This document shows, piece after piece, positions 24,632-39,382 of a stretch of 64,000 bases of DNA (position 1 is its first letter; each line of letters starts with the position of its first letter). A program made the position numbers and the translations under genes. The DNA is from Anseranas semipalmata (taxonomy: Eukaryota; Chordata; Aves; Anseriformes; Anseranatidae), in NCBI GenBank assembly GCA_013399115.1, contig VXAA01001401.1:124001-188000 (forward strand), written 5' to 3'. Under the pieces are notes generated by a model, which was given only the letters and a program-made list of their open reading frames with translations, was not told the origin of the DNA and made no database searches.

Positions 24632-27600
24632 TTATCTGCATTTAAAAAAATGACAGAAAAAATATATAAGAGCTCTGATAAATACACAGCTGAATGAGAA
24701 GTGTGGATAAAACTTCAATTCTTCCTATTTACTGGGTAGATCAATCATGTTTTATGGATTTTTCGTGTTTGTATCACAGCTTCTTTAAATGTGGGTAAGG
24801 TGGTAGTTGCAAAGACTTGTTTCTGAGGAGCAAAAGTAAGTTGCAGTAGGTCAAAGAATGTGTCACTCTTAAAAGGCACTTCTGTGTGGGATCAGTGTTT
24901 GGTAAATGTAGACACTTTCAACTCTATTCTGCTTTCGATGCACTCACATAACTCCTGTGAATGGGAGTCATGCATGTGTGCATCTCCAAAAGAATAGGCC
25001 TCTTTGTAACTGAGGCACTTTCCGTGTAGAAACATACTTCACTCAAAAGTGTTTTTAAGTCCTAATGTTTTCCACTACTGATCAGCTGTGCACTGCTTAT
25101 TTTCCTGGCGACGTTGCAGGTGATAGTCATTGTCAAAGGAAATATCAAAGATTACAGAGAATTGTTTAAAGTAGTTGACCATGCCGAAGGCTCTGTCAAG
25201 AGATTCATGAGGTTGCCATAGTATCCGTTATCAAAATCAAGATTGTGAACAGAGCAGTTCCCACCAGGAGCAAATTCCTTACTCAGAATCTTTCCAGGGT
25301 TCATCAAAGCTTTTAGTTTGCTCAAGGGAAATTTGCTTCTTGAGGGCTGGGATCTTCCCCCTGGGTTTCCTGCCCAGAAGTTTAATGAGGTATATTGTGT
25401 CTGTGTATACGAGGCTCCTGATCTGCAAGAGGCCCTTGGAGACTGAGGGAGTGGAGCAGAGAGAGGGAATAAGCTGCAGAAGCACCCAGACCCCAGCAAG
25501 GAGTTTGCAATCACTGTAGAAATGGAAAATAGATTGAATCAGTAATCCATGGAGAAGGGGGGACTTGGGAGTTATGGGGATGTTCTCTGGGAAAATAAGG
25601 CTAAGTACAGATTGAAGGAGCGGTAGACGGACGACAATAAGTCTGGGGAGGAAACCATCTGTGCCTGGTGTGTGCTTAGCTTTCCAAGAGAGGCACTTTG
25701 GTACTCGCAAAGCTTGGAAGCACCCTTAGACCATTTCTCTTCAGCCTGGGGAAATGTAGCTCCCCCATGGAGACCGTAAAGTCTAGCCAAGTTCTTACAA
25801 CCCATTGGACCTGAGGGAAGGGTCTTGGGCTTCAGCGCTGCCTCCTGAGCATAGCTGATGAGGTGATGAAGGAGCCTGCAGTGGGCCAGACTGGCTTGCC
25901 TACAGTATATACAAGCCAACATGTGGTGTTAACAACTGCAATGCTCAGAATCTGCACAAACCCACATTTAGTAATAAAATAGCCTGCAACTAGTCAAAGG
26001 CACCAGTAGTAGCCAAGCAAATTTGGAATGTCTAAGCCAACCATTTTTAAGTTATGATGAGCCAAAAAAAATTAGGAAACAGTCCAAGAAATGGAGAACA
26101 CCTCACTTTTCTGGAACTCTTATATCTCCAAGATGCCTTGGCTGATCTACCTCAAACTTTCCAGAGAAGCTTTCCTTGGCACAAAATCGTGACTGTGAAA
26201 TTTCATGTGACTGGGTTTTACTTTGTTGAAGTTATGAAGGTTAAAACTGGAGTCTGTTATAGAAAGCTAATCTTTCCATTAGAAATATTTCTGCATAGTG
26301 GATATTCATTCCATCTTAATTGTTCACTCCTATTTCTTGTTCGGGCTGACTGTATTTTTGCTATTTATTTTAGATGATTTTTTTTAAGTATAAATTCAGA
26401 GCAGTATAGCTTGGAGCCAAATGGTGTATGGCTGTGTACAGGCAAATGTTGTGAGACAGAAACATTAGCCCTGTATCCATAGGAGAAGGAGTCACAGTTA
26501 GAGACCTGCTTCCACCTTGCCATAAGTGGAGAAAGTTTTTTTTGGAGTATCTGGTTTGAGAGCTCACTGTTTAATATAGTCAAAAANGATGGCCATCTTG
26601 CCCTTCAGGGTTTCCCTGGTAGCAGCTCCTGCTGTGGAAAGCCATGTAGTGGCAATAGCCTAAGATTGGCAGCAACATTGTCTGTGTATGTTTTTGAGCT
26701 GCTCTTCATTGTGTCTAAACAACTGTAGCCTGAGGCATTTAGCTGCTAAAACTGCAAAATTTCAGATAGGCATTAGAAAATATAGAGAAAATGTTCATAG
26801 GCCTCAAAGTGCTTCTTATTTCTTGAGTTGAGGGTGCCTTGGCTGTGATTTAATTGTATAGGAATGAGACCTGGTTATGTACCACCTCTTTCTTCCACTC
26901 CAAGTGTTGGTTCCTGGATGATGTGAAGACCAAAGCATGCCATTGCAGATGCTTGCTATTGTTATATGAAGCCGAAGGGATGACAATGAGGAAAAGTCTC
27001 TAAAGATGCCGTATTTAAAGACACTGAATTAATTTGACTGAGTCACTTTATAGTTAGAGTAAGCAGGGCTGGAACAGATGTCATGTTGGAATGAGCCCTC
27101 ACCCCGAGGCAGCAGTTGAGAGTGTTTGAAGATGGTGCTTGATTGTATTTTTCTTTCCTGAGCTAGAGTTTAAAAGCACCAGGAGAGGCTCAGGAGGTGC
27201 TGCTTCTTGAAGAGACAAGGTGCTGTGGATCACTGTTCAGTAAGACTGTTTCAGGCAGGATCTCCTCTGAGATTTCATGAGGCCAGGAGGTGCTCTGTGT
27301 ATGTGCGAGGTACAGTCTTTGTGCTGTTTGCCATCTGTACTGGTGCTAGCGTGTGTACTGGAGGGAGGTTACTGACTGTTGCCTAACACACCCCGATACA
27401 AATACACAGTTGTTTGTCAAGATACAGTAGATTATCATGGGTTAATTCCTGAAAGGGGGTGTCTTCATAAAATACCTATCAGAAGGTTTTCTCTTTGCTC
27501 AGGCATTTTATTATTAGGAGCACTAAAAAGGCCAACAGAGCCAGCTAAAAATCAATCTGCCACTATATAGACAGCCAATGAGAAGAATGCAGAGTGGGTG

Positions 27601-30600
27601 TAATGTGATCACAGCGACTTAAACCAGTGATCAGATATACTGCTACATTCTGCAAAAGCTGCAAGCAGCAGAGAAACCCCGCTGAAAACTCCTGGACCAC
27701 GGAATTAAAATAATTAAGCCTTGCAGTCACTGGGATATACATTGCTCTTGCAAGGTCGTCATGATAAATAAGGGCACTGCTAGTGCACACTGTACACATG
27801 GAATTTTGCTTTTGTTGTGTGTGACACAGAGACTCTTATTTTTGTAAAATATTAACTACTTGCAATTGAGAGTGCCCTGAGGATTCTTCAGGTGGTGATA
27901 CTACCAAAGCCATAGCTATCAAAAAGGAAATGGAAAGCAAGATGTGTAGGTATGAGTATGCATCTTCTGATTACCAAGCTAGCTCAAGCATCGCTGCATG
28001 TCTCTGTAGTGCTCTGCATGAAGACTCCCTGAATGATTTCTTCAGTAAGCAGGGCCACAGTGGAAGAGATCACCTTAATGAATTTTTATCTTCTTGGCAT
28101 TTCTAGGAGTAGTGTGTCTGCACTCTTCAGACTGCTGAACTGCGAAGCTTTGAGTCACTACTGGTGCCGTTTCATCCAGTGCCTGCAGATGAAAGTTTCC
28201 AAGGAGTCTCATAAACTTATTGCACAAGCTGAGAGAAGGGATAGAAAACTGCATATCCTGTAATACTGCAATATTACAGTATTGTCTACTGCTGCAGTAA
28301 CCCCCAGCTGTGCTTGGAAGGTCTCAGGCATACCAGTACCATGGCTAATCAGTGAAGCAGCCAATAGTAATTCATAGCCTTGACTACTGAGTAATTCAAC
28401 ATGGCTAAAACAGACATCTGATCCAGCTCAAGAAACTCAATAAAGCCAAGTCCTCTTTCTACGGTACTTTTTGGTGGTGCCACTTTAACCCTGTTTCTGA
28501 ATTTGCATGTTTATTTTCTAAACAATAGTTAATGTGTGACACTTGAAATAATTAAAATACCCCCATTAAATCGTTGATATTATTTCCTTATTTACTGACT
28601 TTGAACATTTTAAGTAAATAAGGCTGTAATGTTAACAGCTGGACAATACAGCTGTGCAGAGACAATCATAAAATCATAGCTGTTAGATGGACTCTACTGG
28701 AGTTTCATAACGCAAAGCTGTATTAAAAGTGCAGAATGCATCCAGTAAGTATATGTGATAGAGTATGAAGTCTTTCTTACCCTATTACTGGATTAAAGTC
28801 AACCTTGGTTCTTAGGAACCCCTTTATATGCAANGGAATCAGCTGTAAAGCAGAAGTGTGGTCAGTAATAGCACAGCAACAAAAAGGATTGCTCATGACC
28901 TCAAACCATTAGTTTCTCAGAAAGTAATATGTGTTACCACATCAGCTCCACTGTGGTTTTGGGATATAAACTGAAACTGAATTTTTCATTCAGATCTGCA
29001 AAAGAAAACAGTTACATTTTTGTTCTTTGAAATAGAATACCTTTCTAACCAAAATGCAGGGAATATTTTCCATCCATCTGAAATGAGGTTACAAAAGAAG
29101 AAAATTGCAAGTCCCATGCATTAGAAGGACTCAGGAAAACGTCAAGTGACTTGGAAACAGGCATGCTGAATAAAAGTGCCATCAAGATAAAGGCAGATTG
29201 GGTCAAGACTTACAGCAAGGGTGACTGGTTCATTGGTCTTGGGGATGGTTCAGAATAGGGATGCTGCTTCTCCTGAGGTTTTTGAAATCAACAGGTGCTT
29301 ATAGTGACATGGTAATGCTGGAAAATAAACACATAACTGTAATCTGGAGTCACCAGTCACCTGTAATGGCTGAGATGCTGAAGAAGTAGTAGCTATAGAG
29401 AGAGTACATAGAGTATATAAAGTATATATTATATTAACAATGTTACATTTTCCAAGAAAGACAGTGCTTTTAGAAAGCAAATGTCGTGTACTAAAAGTAT
29501 ATTTTTTCCCCTATTCTCTGATGTCCAAGCCAAGTGAAATTGATTTTAAACTAAAGACACCAGTGTGCCTGTTTTTTACAACAGTGTGCTTGGCAGAGAA
29601 GTGATGGATTAGAACTCACATATACTTGGGTTCTGTGACTCCTGGAGAGTCTCCTTTCCTGACAAAAAGGCTGGCTCCTCTACAGCATGCCCTTGGGCAT
29701 ATTCTGTTTAAGTGGCTTGAAAATATATAATTATTCTTTATGTGCATGTCCATACTCTGCTTCCTTATGAAGACAGTGACATTTACAGTGTCTGCAGTCC
29801 GGAATATTGTTTTTGCCATAGCTTTTAATGGTTATCTCCATTTATGGAAAAAAATTTAACAGAGACCTTGGCATGACGATGGCATGGAAGGTTTAACAGA
29901 CACAAATTGTTAACCTGCATGTGGTGATAAAGTCAGAAAACACTTTAAAGAAATCAGGATTTTTATTTGCTTGATCTGATCCATAGAAATTCCTTTCCTT
30001 TAATTTCTCTTCCCTCGTGGTATAAAACCACGCAAGTCTGCTTGTTCTTTCATCAAAAACGATTCAGACCTGAGGGACATTTGTAATTTGGAAGTAATTA
30101 GTAAATAAGTCAGATAAATACTATCCATTGAGAATTGTGAAAGCACATTGGACAGGATTCATAAAGAGCTGTATCAAATTCTAACAATTAAAGCTTAAAA
30201 AAAATTATCAGTAGTTAGGACGATAAGTCTATTTCATCATAAATTAGTTCACTGTTAATAATTTCCACTGCTTTCTGAGCAATCTGAAGAGATTTTGCAA
30301 TCTCAAAAAGTGGTTAAAATAGAAGAGGGAGAAATTCTGTAAAAGTATAACATCTTTAGATTAAACTGTGACTGTATCCAGCTATCTGATTTGTAATATG
30401 AATCTGGGCTATTAGTGTCTATGTGCAAACGCAGTCAGTAAAGTTGTGTCCGTGGACCTGGACATTAGGTCTATAGCTGTGGTTACTCCCTTCTTCCCAA
30501 CTAACTTTAAATATTATTATTACTTTTTGTCATTGTTGTTGTTCTTCTGGAATACAACATACTGTCCATCTGCTTGTTTAAGAAAAGCCCAGTGGTGCTC

Positions 30601-32840
30601 ATTTTCTTAAGTTGCAGTCAAAAATAACAACTTGTGGGACTGCTGTTACTGTTTACAGAGTTGGGCTCCCAAAGCAGGAAAGCAGAATGTGAGGTACAAG
30701 CTGTGTTTGAATAAATGTAGCTTGTAAGTAGACTAGTCCACTAAACAGTTCTTGTTCTTAAATTCACCTTTAAATCTTTATAGTCCTCTACTTAAATATC
30801 ACTTCAGAACTGTAAGATGCTACAGATTGCACTGTGGTTTTGTAGCAATGTAGGGATAGGGTTTTGTGAACACTTAGGGCTGTGCCAATCCTTCCCGGGA
30901 AGCATGAGGTCTGATAATCTGGTGTCTCTCATGATCCCCCAAGGTCTAGCAGAGGTAATACCAGGTTCCGTATTTGAGGCTTCATGGATTTTTATTTCAT
31001 ACAATTCACTGTAGTAACTGGAAATACTGTGAAATTATACAATGCATAGATAATTAAAATGAAGTGCAAGTTAAAATGAATTCAGGAAATATACTGTTCC
31101 TATGTTCAAATACAGAATCACACAAGTTTTACTCTTCTACCTCATTTCCTGAACCATGGTAGACCAGGCACAGCAGAACGTTTTGTACAGATTATTGAAA
31201 AATCTGAGAAAGTTGGAGTAGATTGTAGACAGATGATGACCAGAGCAAGAGTCCCATCACTGCTTGATGTCATTTATGCTTACTGCCAGTACATCTTTTT
31301 GCATTTTTATACCCATATTTAGCATGAACTTCAAAGTGTTTTTCTCCAATACTTTAAAACAAACAAACAAAAAGATTAAAGTGGGAAAATTTTGCTCTGC
31401 TTGCAGTCATCCTGTGTACCATACCCGTACCTGCTCTAGATGTAAAACATCTCCATCAACATCATTGACTTGAAATATAGATGCAAATCTGGAAATAAAA
31501 GAAGAATCATCAAAACGTTAAAAACATTAAGCACGAGCTCTTAGATCATTCTAAATGTTAGTTCATTCATTTTGTCTCTGAACAGGACTAAAGCAGGACT
31601 GAAAACCATCAGCAAAATACTGACAGGATTGGGTGTTGCTAAGGAGTCCATCTATGTTAAAACAAAGATTTCTTTCTCAGAACTGTCTCTTTTTGTGCTG
31701 GCAGAGAAAACCTTTTCCTGATTGATTTAGGGCAGTGAATTGGCTTCACTTTATTACTTGCTCTGTGCATTTAGCACTTAAAAGCTGCAGACGTGGATTG
31801 GGGCTGTATTATGCTAGGCAAGGGGCAAAAACACTTGGAAGTTTGTCTCCATCCTTACCAACTTTTTTTTTTGATTCTGCAAATGGTTGGTGTCAGTGTT
31901 GCTGATAGCCTTCTGATGTGGCAGATGGTGCCATGGAGAGGGAAAACTCGCATTTTCTGGGCAGGCCATGAGCCTGAAGAGAAGCAAGTGCTGGCTCCAA
32001 AGAGGTTCCTGGGAAAGCAAGCAAGCAAGAAAGCAGGCGGGTGCGCTAAGGGAGCGTGAGCAGACCCCAGCTACTCCTTGCAACAGCCAGGAGGGAGCCT
32101 GCGCCCATGGGTACTTAGTTGCAGGCGTGCCACATGGGAGAGAGAAGGGAGAAAGAGGTTTTAGATGCACCTGACATCTTCCTGAGAGGATGGCAAGAAG
32201 CTGCACATCATTCCTGGCTTGAGGGAACTGCTTCTCTTTGTGGGTCATCCTCCAGCGCTCCTGCTGTGCATCCTCCTCCCTTCTGGGACAGTGACCACCT
32301 CTCTTCCCTCCCCTCCCTTCCCCTCCCTCTTTTCTCCGAGAGAATTGCGTTCTTCTAAGTGGATCGTACAAAAGATAGGCAGTGTTTTTGCATATCTTGG
32401 CCACTTAAAGGCAGTTTTAAAAGGAGGTCTTTTTAATGAAATCAGCAGTATTTCAAAGGACTGCCAGTTGGCTGAAAACCAAAGGTAATGTAGCAAGCAT
32501 TTGAAATCCTAGCAGATATTTTAATGAAAATTTTGTGAATTCCACCTGTTGAAGCATTGCAGGAAGGGAATATGTTACATGTATACTAATTAATTTCAGA
32601 CTTCAAAGTCAATATTTGTATGGACACTTTTTCCTCTGGAAATAAAGCATGTCAACAACCTCTGCCAACCATCTTAGTAAGAAATACATTTTCTATTTCT
32701 CAGATTCATCTGTAGTGGCCTGTAGGTCTAAAAATACAAGATTTTAGATTCCATTGTTCTTACGATGTTAAAAATTAGCAGCAAATGATAATTTCACAGT
32801 TGTATCCAGTGAGGATGAGATCAGAATATTATCCTGTTAT

Positions 32841-33020
32841 CACAGAATCACAGAACCATTTAGGTTGGAAAAGACCTCCAAGATCATCCAGTCCAACCTA
32901 TAACCTAGCAGTACCAAGTCCACCATTAAACCAATCGGTAAGCTCTACATCTACTATTTTTTGAACACCTCCAGGGATGGTGACTCAACCACTTCCCTGG
33001 GCAGCCTGTTCCAGTGCCCC
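32841..33020 (-). mobile_element. CR1 LINE 3' end fragment
   Basis: The + strand reads CACAGAATCACAGAACC, then TTTAGGTTGGAAAAGACCTC, AAGATCATCCAGTCCAACC, and ends in CTGGGCAGCCTGTTCCAGTG. This is the reverse complement of a CR1 3' region from a different CR1 subfamily than the copy at 24.5 kb. It is 5'-truncated, lies on the minus strand and shows moderate divergence. Confidence 0.95.
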
Positions 33021-33682
33021 TTATTATTATTCAGCTTTTATAGCAAAAACAACTAATGCAATTGTCTTGCAGACCAGACAACTCTTTCTCTCCTCTCACC
33101 TCAGTTTCTCACAGTTTTAATGGTGTCAGAGCTTCCGGAAACCCCCCCCTTTTTTTTTTTTTTTCCCCCCTGCTACCTTCCACCTTGTAAAGACTTTTGT
33201 ACGTTTAGGGAGTAAATGGCAAGTGCTGGGCAAGAGGACAGGTAATACTTTACGTGCACGGCACGTGGGCACTAATGACTGCACAAAGGGTAAAGCTATG
33301 AAGAAGCCAACTAGCAATCTTGATTTGTCACTATTCTTCATGCTGGTTCCATGATGGTAGTTATCAGAGATTCTATTTCTCTGCAAAGTTTCCAGTCAGG
33401 TAGGATTCAAGTTCCAGTGGTTAGGATCAGGTTACAAACAGCTGTATCTCCCACAGAAGAGATTTCTGTTGATCTTCCCATAGTTTAAACTAATATTACC
33501 CTGAGCCATGCATAAAACAGTGCCAGATTAGAGGAGAAAAAAAGGAGGAGGAAAAGAAACCTTAAGTGCAAATACTGCTTTATTTTGTTTTATGAAGCCA
33601 AGCAAAACATCCCATCTAGTGAAGGTTGGCTTATCATCAGCCTAGTCATTTAAGTATTAAAAAAAAAAAGTGGTGGTGGTTG

Positions 33683-33699
33683 NNNNNNNNNNNNNNNNN
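33683..33699. other. Short assembly gap (17 N)
   Basis: The N run is flanked by TGGTGGTGGTTG on one side and a G8 run followed by GGAGGA repeats on the other. It probably marks an unresolved purine-rich simple repeat. Confidence 0.97.
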
Positions 33700-34723
33700 G
33701 GGGGGGGGAGGAGGAGGAAGTGTTCCAGTCCAGGAAACTTAAATTTTGGATTGTATTTGTAATGTAACAAGGGCTCAACTGACTTCATACTTCAGTTTGG
33801 CAGGCCTTCTTCCAGGGTGAAACTTTTCATTCAAGGTTTTAGCCTAGGGCAAATAAGCCTGTAGAAAACATGTTGTTTGTATGTGTGTAGGTATATAGAA
33901 ATTAAACATTAACAATGATAATTTTTAAATGTTCTCTTACAGTTACATTGCTAACATAAACAGGAGTTTGTGCTTAAAAATTGGGAACAATTTATTTACC
34001 ATTGTTCTTTTTTAGGGTTTTAAAACAAGGGCTTGCGTGCTTTCTGGAACAAATGTAAAAAGACAAACTAGAGTCTAATAAAAAAGTTAGCAATAAAATG
34101 CAAAGCAAAACAGTGCCTATAGGACTTGCATTATTGGAAAATACAGTAGAAACATACTCTATAGATGTAAAATTTACTGCTATATTGAGATATGGATATT
34201 CAGTATATCTCAGAAACATTATTGCATTGGAGTGGAAAACTGGAGTTCTCAAACTATTTCTGCTTGGAACACTTTGAGTTTTGTCAAGGTTTTGTGACAC
34301 TATTGACACAGACCTTTTGTAACTGTGCTCTCTGTTCACGTGCACGTTAGTATAAACGTTTCCTTCTTTCAGGAAGCAATTCAGATTGGCCTTTTTCAGT
34401 GCAATTACTGCTGTGTTAAGTTCAAGTAATATAGCATCTAAAAACATTTATGGAGCAAAGAAAAGAAGCCTTTTATTCTAACCTTGCCAAGAGCAGAAAT
34501 AAAATGAGCTGTTGTGCTCGAAGTGTAGAACTGCATGAGGATTTGTAACGTCCTATTTCTCGTGGTTTAGTCTTGTGTGCAGTCTGAGATTTGTGTGATT
34601 TAATGAGACTGTGATTCGTTTATCCTGTCAAGCTTTAAATAAAACACCCTCAAAGCACTTCCTTCCTTTTTTGAATTATGTGTTTTTGCAAAGAGGGTAT
34701 CAAAAGCTGTCCCTTAAAAATAA

Positions 34724-34741
34724 GGGGGGGGGGGGGGGGGG
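34724..34741. repeat. Poly-G run (18 G)
   Basis: Uninterrupted G run on the + strand. The length is likely uncertain because homopolymer G is error prone. It has G-quadruplex potential. Confidence 0.9.
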
Positions 34742-37700
34742 CCAAATACAGTTATATATGCTGGCTGAATTTTTTTTTCTTATGTTTTATTAGACACTGA
34801 GTAGACTATCCATTTCTCTGCGTCTCTCTGTCGTGTTTCAGGCCTTAACAGATTCCTGCCATCATGTTTGGTTACACATGACAACAGTATATAGGCACGG
34901 ACCACTCCTAAACTGCGGTTTTGTGGGAGGAAAGGAATTAAAACCTTATTCTGTGGGCAGGGAAGGATCAGTCCCACAGAAAGCCAGGCTGCGCTGAAGA
35001 CGGGCAGTAACTCCTGCTTCTGCTCGAGGTCTTCAAGCACCAACCGTGCCTGTAGCTTGGAGCGTCTCTGCGTAGGGTGTGAAGCAATGTTCACAGGGTG
35101 GAAGAGAGGAAAATATGTGCAGTTGTTTTGGGTACTAATCCATCACAAAGTCCCGGGGTGTGTGGGGTGGGAGGGGAGTGAGGGCCACACACCACCTGAG
35201 GAGTGCTGTGGGTGCCCCGTGGAGTCCCCAAGCACAGAGATGGTGGGAAGCAATGTGTGGTCCTGGGGAAGAGCTGCCTGAAGGGAAGGGGGGAAGACCC
35301 AGCATGGGTCCAGCTGCTCACCCAGATCTCCCATCTGTTGCAGGAGCATGCTGGCCTCTTTCCCGTTAGTTGCCTGGGAGAAATAGGGTAGGATGTTCTG
35401 GGCCAGAGGCTGCCCTCGGCAGGAGCAGGGCTCGCCTGGTGCTTCCGTGGATGGTTTGATAGTTCTGGTGGAAGGAAGTTTTTGTTTCCAGTTCTCACCC
35501 CTCAGTGCTGAGGTACCCCTGCCTTCCTGCCCTCTGTGCTGCAGCTGGGCTGGCTGGCTTCCTTCCTGCCCACCCTAGCCTCTCCCTCTCCCTTCTTCTT
35601 CCTCCCTTTCTTCTGTGTGCTTGCTTCCTCCTCATTGACCTCCCCTCAGCAATAAAAGTAAATACCTTAATAAAGTGCATATGAATGAATGGAAGATGAG
35701 CAAACAAGTGGTTGCCATCAACCTGATTGACTTGTTCCTACACCTGGCTTTTATCTCCAGACAGCTTGCCTTTTCAGCATGCACCCTCCTGCAAATGTAC
35801 GGCATTTGGCTTCACAGGACCCTGATGCTGATCAGGTCCCCTGGGAACAACTGTAGTTCTGGTACATCTTGCAGTTTTTGAGGGGGAGCAGAGATGCACA
35901 AATGTAGTGCAGGGAAAAACGTGGGCTGCTTTATGGTCTGATCCGTGAGGTTTTCTCTGAGTAGAGGAACTACTCGGGTGTAAGAGTGTAGCCAGCTGGG
36001 ATGGTCTTTGTACAACTCTGGAAGCCTCTATGATGATCCATGAACTTCAACGTGTAGAGGACTTACGGTATCTTTGGATAGTTACAGCAGTTTTATACTG
36101 ATGTAAATAAGAGTTTTTTTTGTGTGTGTGATTTTTTGTTTGTTTGCTTTTTGCCTGGTGCTTGGATCAAGAGGCAATGCTGTGGCAGTGAAAGTGTGAC
36201 CAAAAACTGCCCAAACCAACCAGCTGGCACTTCTGCAAGTGGTGTGAAGATAGCTTAGCAGCTTCTCTACTGTGTGTGAGGATATGCTAGGGACTGTGGC
36301 CAAGGTGGTGTTTTCTGTACCCATGTCCTGTGGTAGAACCAGGCAATGCTGACATTTGGTGCAACTTGAAGCAGCTTTGAGCCTTTGCATCTTGCTGTGA
36401 ACAGGGCCAGGGCACTGCAAAGGTCTGACAAGAGCAAATGGCAAAAATAAGGCTCAGAAGTAGGTAAGGCTAAGTATATGCGGTACAGGGATATGTGAGG
36501 GACTCCTTGAAAGGAAGTTGGAGCTGATGCAATATATGTTACAAGGACTGCTTATTTTCAGTACAACTATATGATACTTCTGCTGTTTTGTAGTTTTGTT
36601 TGGAAAGCCTGGAAGTGATTCACACCGAAGTTGTTCTGAGTGTCACGTGCAGTGAAATGTAGTGCATTTCTATAAAAACCCTTAGTTATGATACCAAGAC
36701 TGTGGTCAGCTTATAACCAGTCTGTAAAAGACAAAGAGGTGGTGTTTTCTTCCCTGACCTGAAATCTGGGAGGAAATTCTGTCTGGAGTGTTGAATCTCA
36801 GTGTGTATTGGAGAGTGAGAAAAGGCGCAACAAGTTGGATAGGTGGAGGTTGACCTGAGAGGTGCAGTCAGTCACTGCAAAGCCAGGTTTACCATGGCTT
36901 TTGATGCTGTGATGAACATTTCCATTGTCATTGGCAAAGTCTACATGTGAGGCTAAAAGCTAGTGTGGTTATTTTTACTTCCCTCCTGTCAGCCCACGCT
37001 CACATAACCTGCATGTGGTCTCTGGGCTGTGCGGGCGGTGCTGTGGGCTGTAGGAAAGTGATAGCTGGCTTCAATGCCAGGCAGCTTGAACTTGATGATG
37101 GAGCGTGGAGACTTGGTATCAGATGCATAGAAGATAGCTTTGACCTCCCACTAAAACCTGGAGATTTATGCTTCTAAGCCCCCATGCTCCTACAGAATAA
37201 TCTGGGACACATTCCTTGGCAGAAGCCCCACTGAGCATTTCTCCAGCTGCTGGGTTGCCAGCTCAAGTGTTTTTTTTCTGCAAGTCTCACTATATTTGGT
37301 AATTTTCATACAGCCTAGGCTAATGGAAATGGGTCATTAGTGAAAATAAAAAAGTCCCCCTGCAGCCCCAATTTAAAATCCTAGCTTTTATCAGAGAACC
37401 CGAAGGCAGGCATACTGTCTGCCTGCATCCATCCCCAGGAGCAAACAAGAACCTGAGACTCTGCTTTCCAAATGCCCTGACATGGGACGCTTGGCTTGCA
37501 TTAAATGAGTGATTCCGGTTAGCAATGCCATCATTTGTGTACCTCCCAAGGAATCTTCCCTAAGTAGAAGATAAATAGGTATGGGTTAAAAAGGCACTGA
37601 GCAATATGGAAAAGAAAAATATCCTACTTCTGAGTTGTTTGAATGTTTCTTCTTCCTTTCAGAAGATATTTTAAGTTGCCACAAGTAATACAGAATGCAG

Positions 37701-39382
37701 CTTGACTCCTCTAAAAATAATGTTGAAGGAAGTAGCCAGATTTATTGGGACTAACAAGGAAGTTGTCCAAAAGAGATTCATTAATTATCAGGCCTCATCA
37801 CAGCCAATAAGACAAGCGCCCAGGCCATCAACTCACTAATATACATCTTTTGGCAGTCACCACTCCCCACAGGCTTGCCTGTCTGTTGCTGCCTGCTGTA
37901 TGGCTTGCACCACAAAAATGATGTGATAATGCTAAAACCAATTTGGCACTTCCCACATGAGAGGATGATTGTGCTTCCCCACCCTGGAAATGCAGCCTCC
38001 AGCTGTCTTGCCCTATGCCAGAGGTTTCTTAATATCCTGGAATTAGCTGACTAAGAGATGAAGCAGACTGAGGGAGCTATCTGTTCAGGCTGCCTAAGCT
38101 TTCCATCAAATAAACCCCGGTCTGATTCTCAGCCCTCTGGGAATGGTTGCCCACAGCTAACATTTGCTACCCCAAATAACCCCGAGGTGACCTTCTCGCT
38201 GCAAAGCTGCAGCCAAGAAAAACTCTGTTTAACATAACAGTGCACAGCTTAGAACATCAACTTGAACCATTCTGACCTCTGAGCCACTGGGGTCTATACA
38301 AATTAATTTAACAATAGACAGTGTTGAAAGGGAGGAATGTTTCAAAGGAATAATAATAAAAAAAATCTCCCTCATCCATCTCTTCTCGTTTAAGAAATAG
38401 TCAGGAGGCCTACTTCAGAAAAATTAGAAGTGCTCCTTGTTGCCAAACAATGGGCTATATACAGGGAGGGGGGAACACATTGGTATCTTGCATCTTAGTG
38501 TTGCGAAATGAAATTTCCCATAAGTGGGTGCTGCTTTTGGAAAGTTTGGCCTTTTATTTCCGCTGGGGAGTTGACTTTATTTCCTGGGATACTTTGAAGA
38601 TACCCTTGGGGTTTGCCTTTAGTTTTCATAGCTGCTGCTGGTACTTCTATTAAGCAAATACTTAAGTCTCTCCCCTCTTCCCACTGTGCTGATTTGTGCC
38701 TTGCCTCATGCTTTCCATGGCTTCCATGCAAGCAACCTTACTGGGTAGGAAAAATATCTCTGACCACATAATAGCTGGGGCTTCAATCAGCTAATGATTG
38801 AAAGAGCCCAGCAGATAGGAGATATGTAAGAAAATGATGTCTTCAGCTACTGGGGCAAGGAGGCACTTTTTTACGCTCTTTATTGCTTCTGCTAAACGAA
38901 AAACGGGGTTGGGTTAGGTCTTGGTTTTTTTTTTTTCCCCCCAGTGCAGGCTTGTACCTCTGGTCTTCTTTAGGGTGAGCTTTGACTTCAGCATTGTCAT
39001 TGTTTGTAAGCAGGGAGGATTATTAAGGCAGGGGTGTTGAAGCTGGAGACAAGGAACGTGAACAATAACAATAACTTTACCATTTCTGTAGATTTGCTTT
39101 GACAGCTTGAAAGCTGTATGATGAGCACAGATGAGAGAGATGGAGGCTTGTTCCTGAAGGATCCAGTGGACTTCAGTAATTGCATTCACAAAACCACCTG
39201 TTTTGCTTAATTCAGCCAGTGTCATTCATTACGACTGTCATTTCTGGTTTCCTACACAAACGCTTTTCTCTTTGCAGCTGAGATGCGCTGCCTTCGTGAA
39301 CACGCGGCCTGAGCTCGATCGCGCGCCCCAGGCGGTGCTGGGGCAGATTCCCCACTGAGTAGCAGCAGAGGGGTCTGCTGCT

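Noticed and set aside
28661..28700. AATCATAAAATCATAG motif resembling a CR1 end
   Set aside because: Only about 20 bases match; the following bases do not continue the CR1 3' UTR convincingly.
31814..32404. Minus-strand frame of 196 codons
   Set aside because: Low-complexity Arg/Gly/Glu-rich end derived from a purine-rich repeat; no recognised family and frames open on both strands of the same segment.
33992..34447. Minus-strand frame of 151 codons
   Set aside because: AT-rich chance frame in the putative intron; no recognised domain and no splice support.
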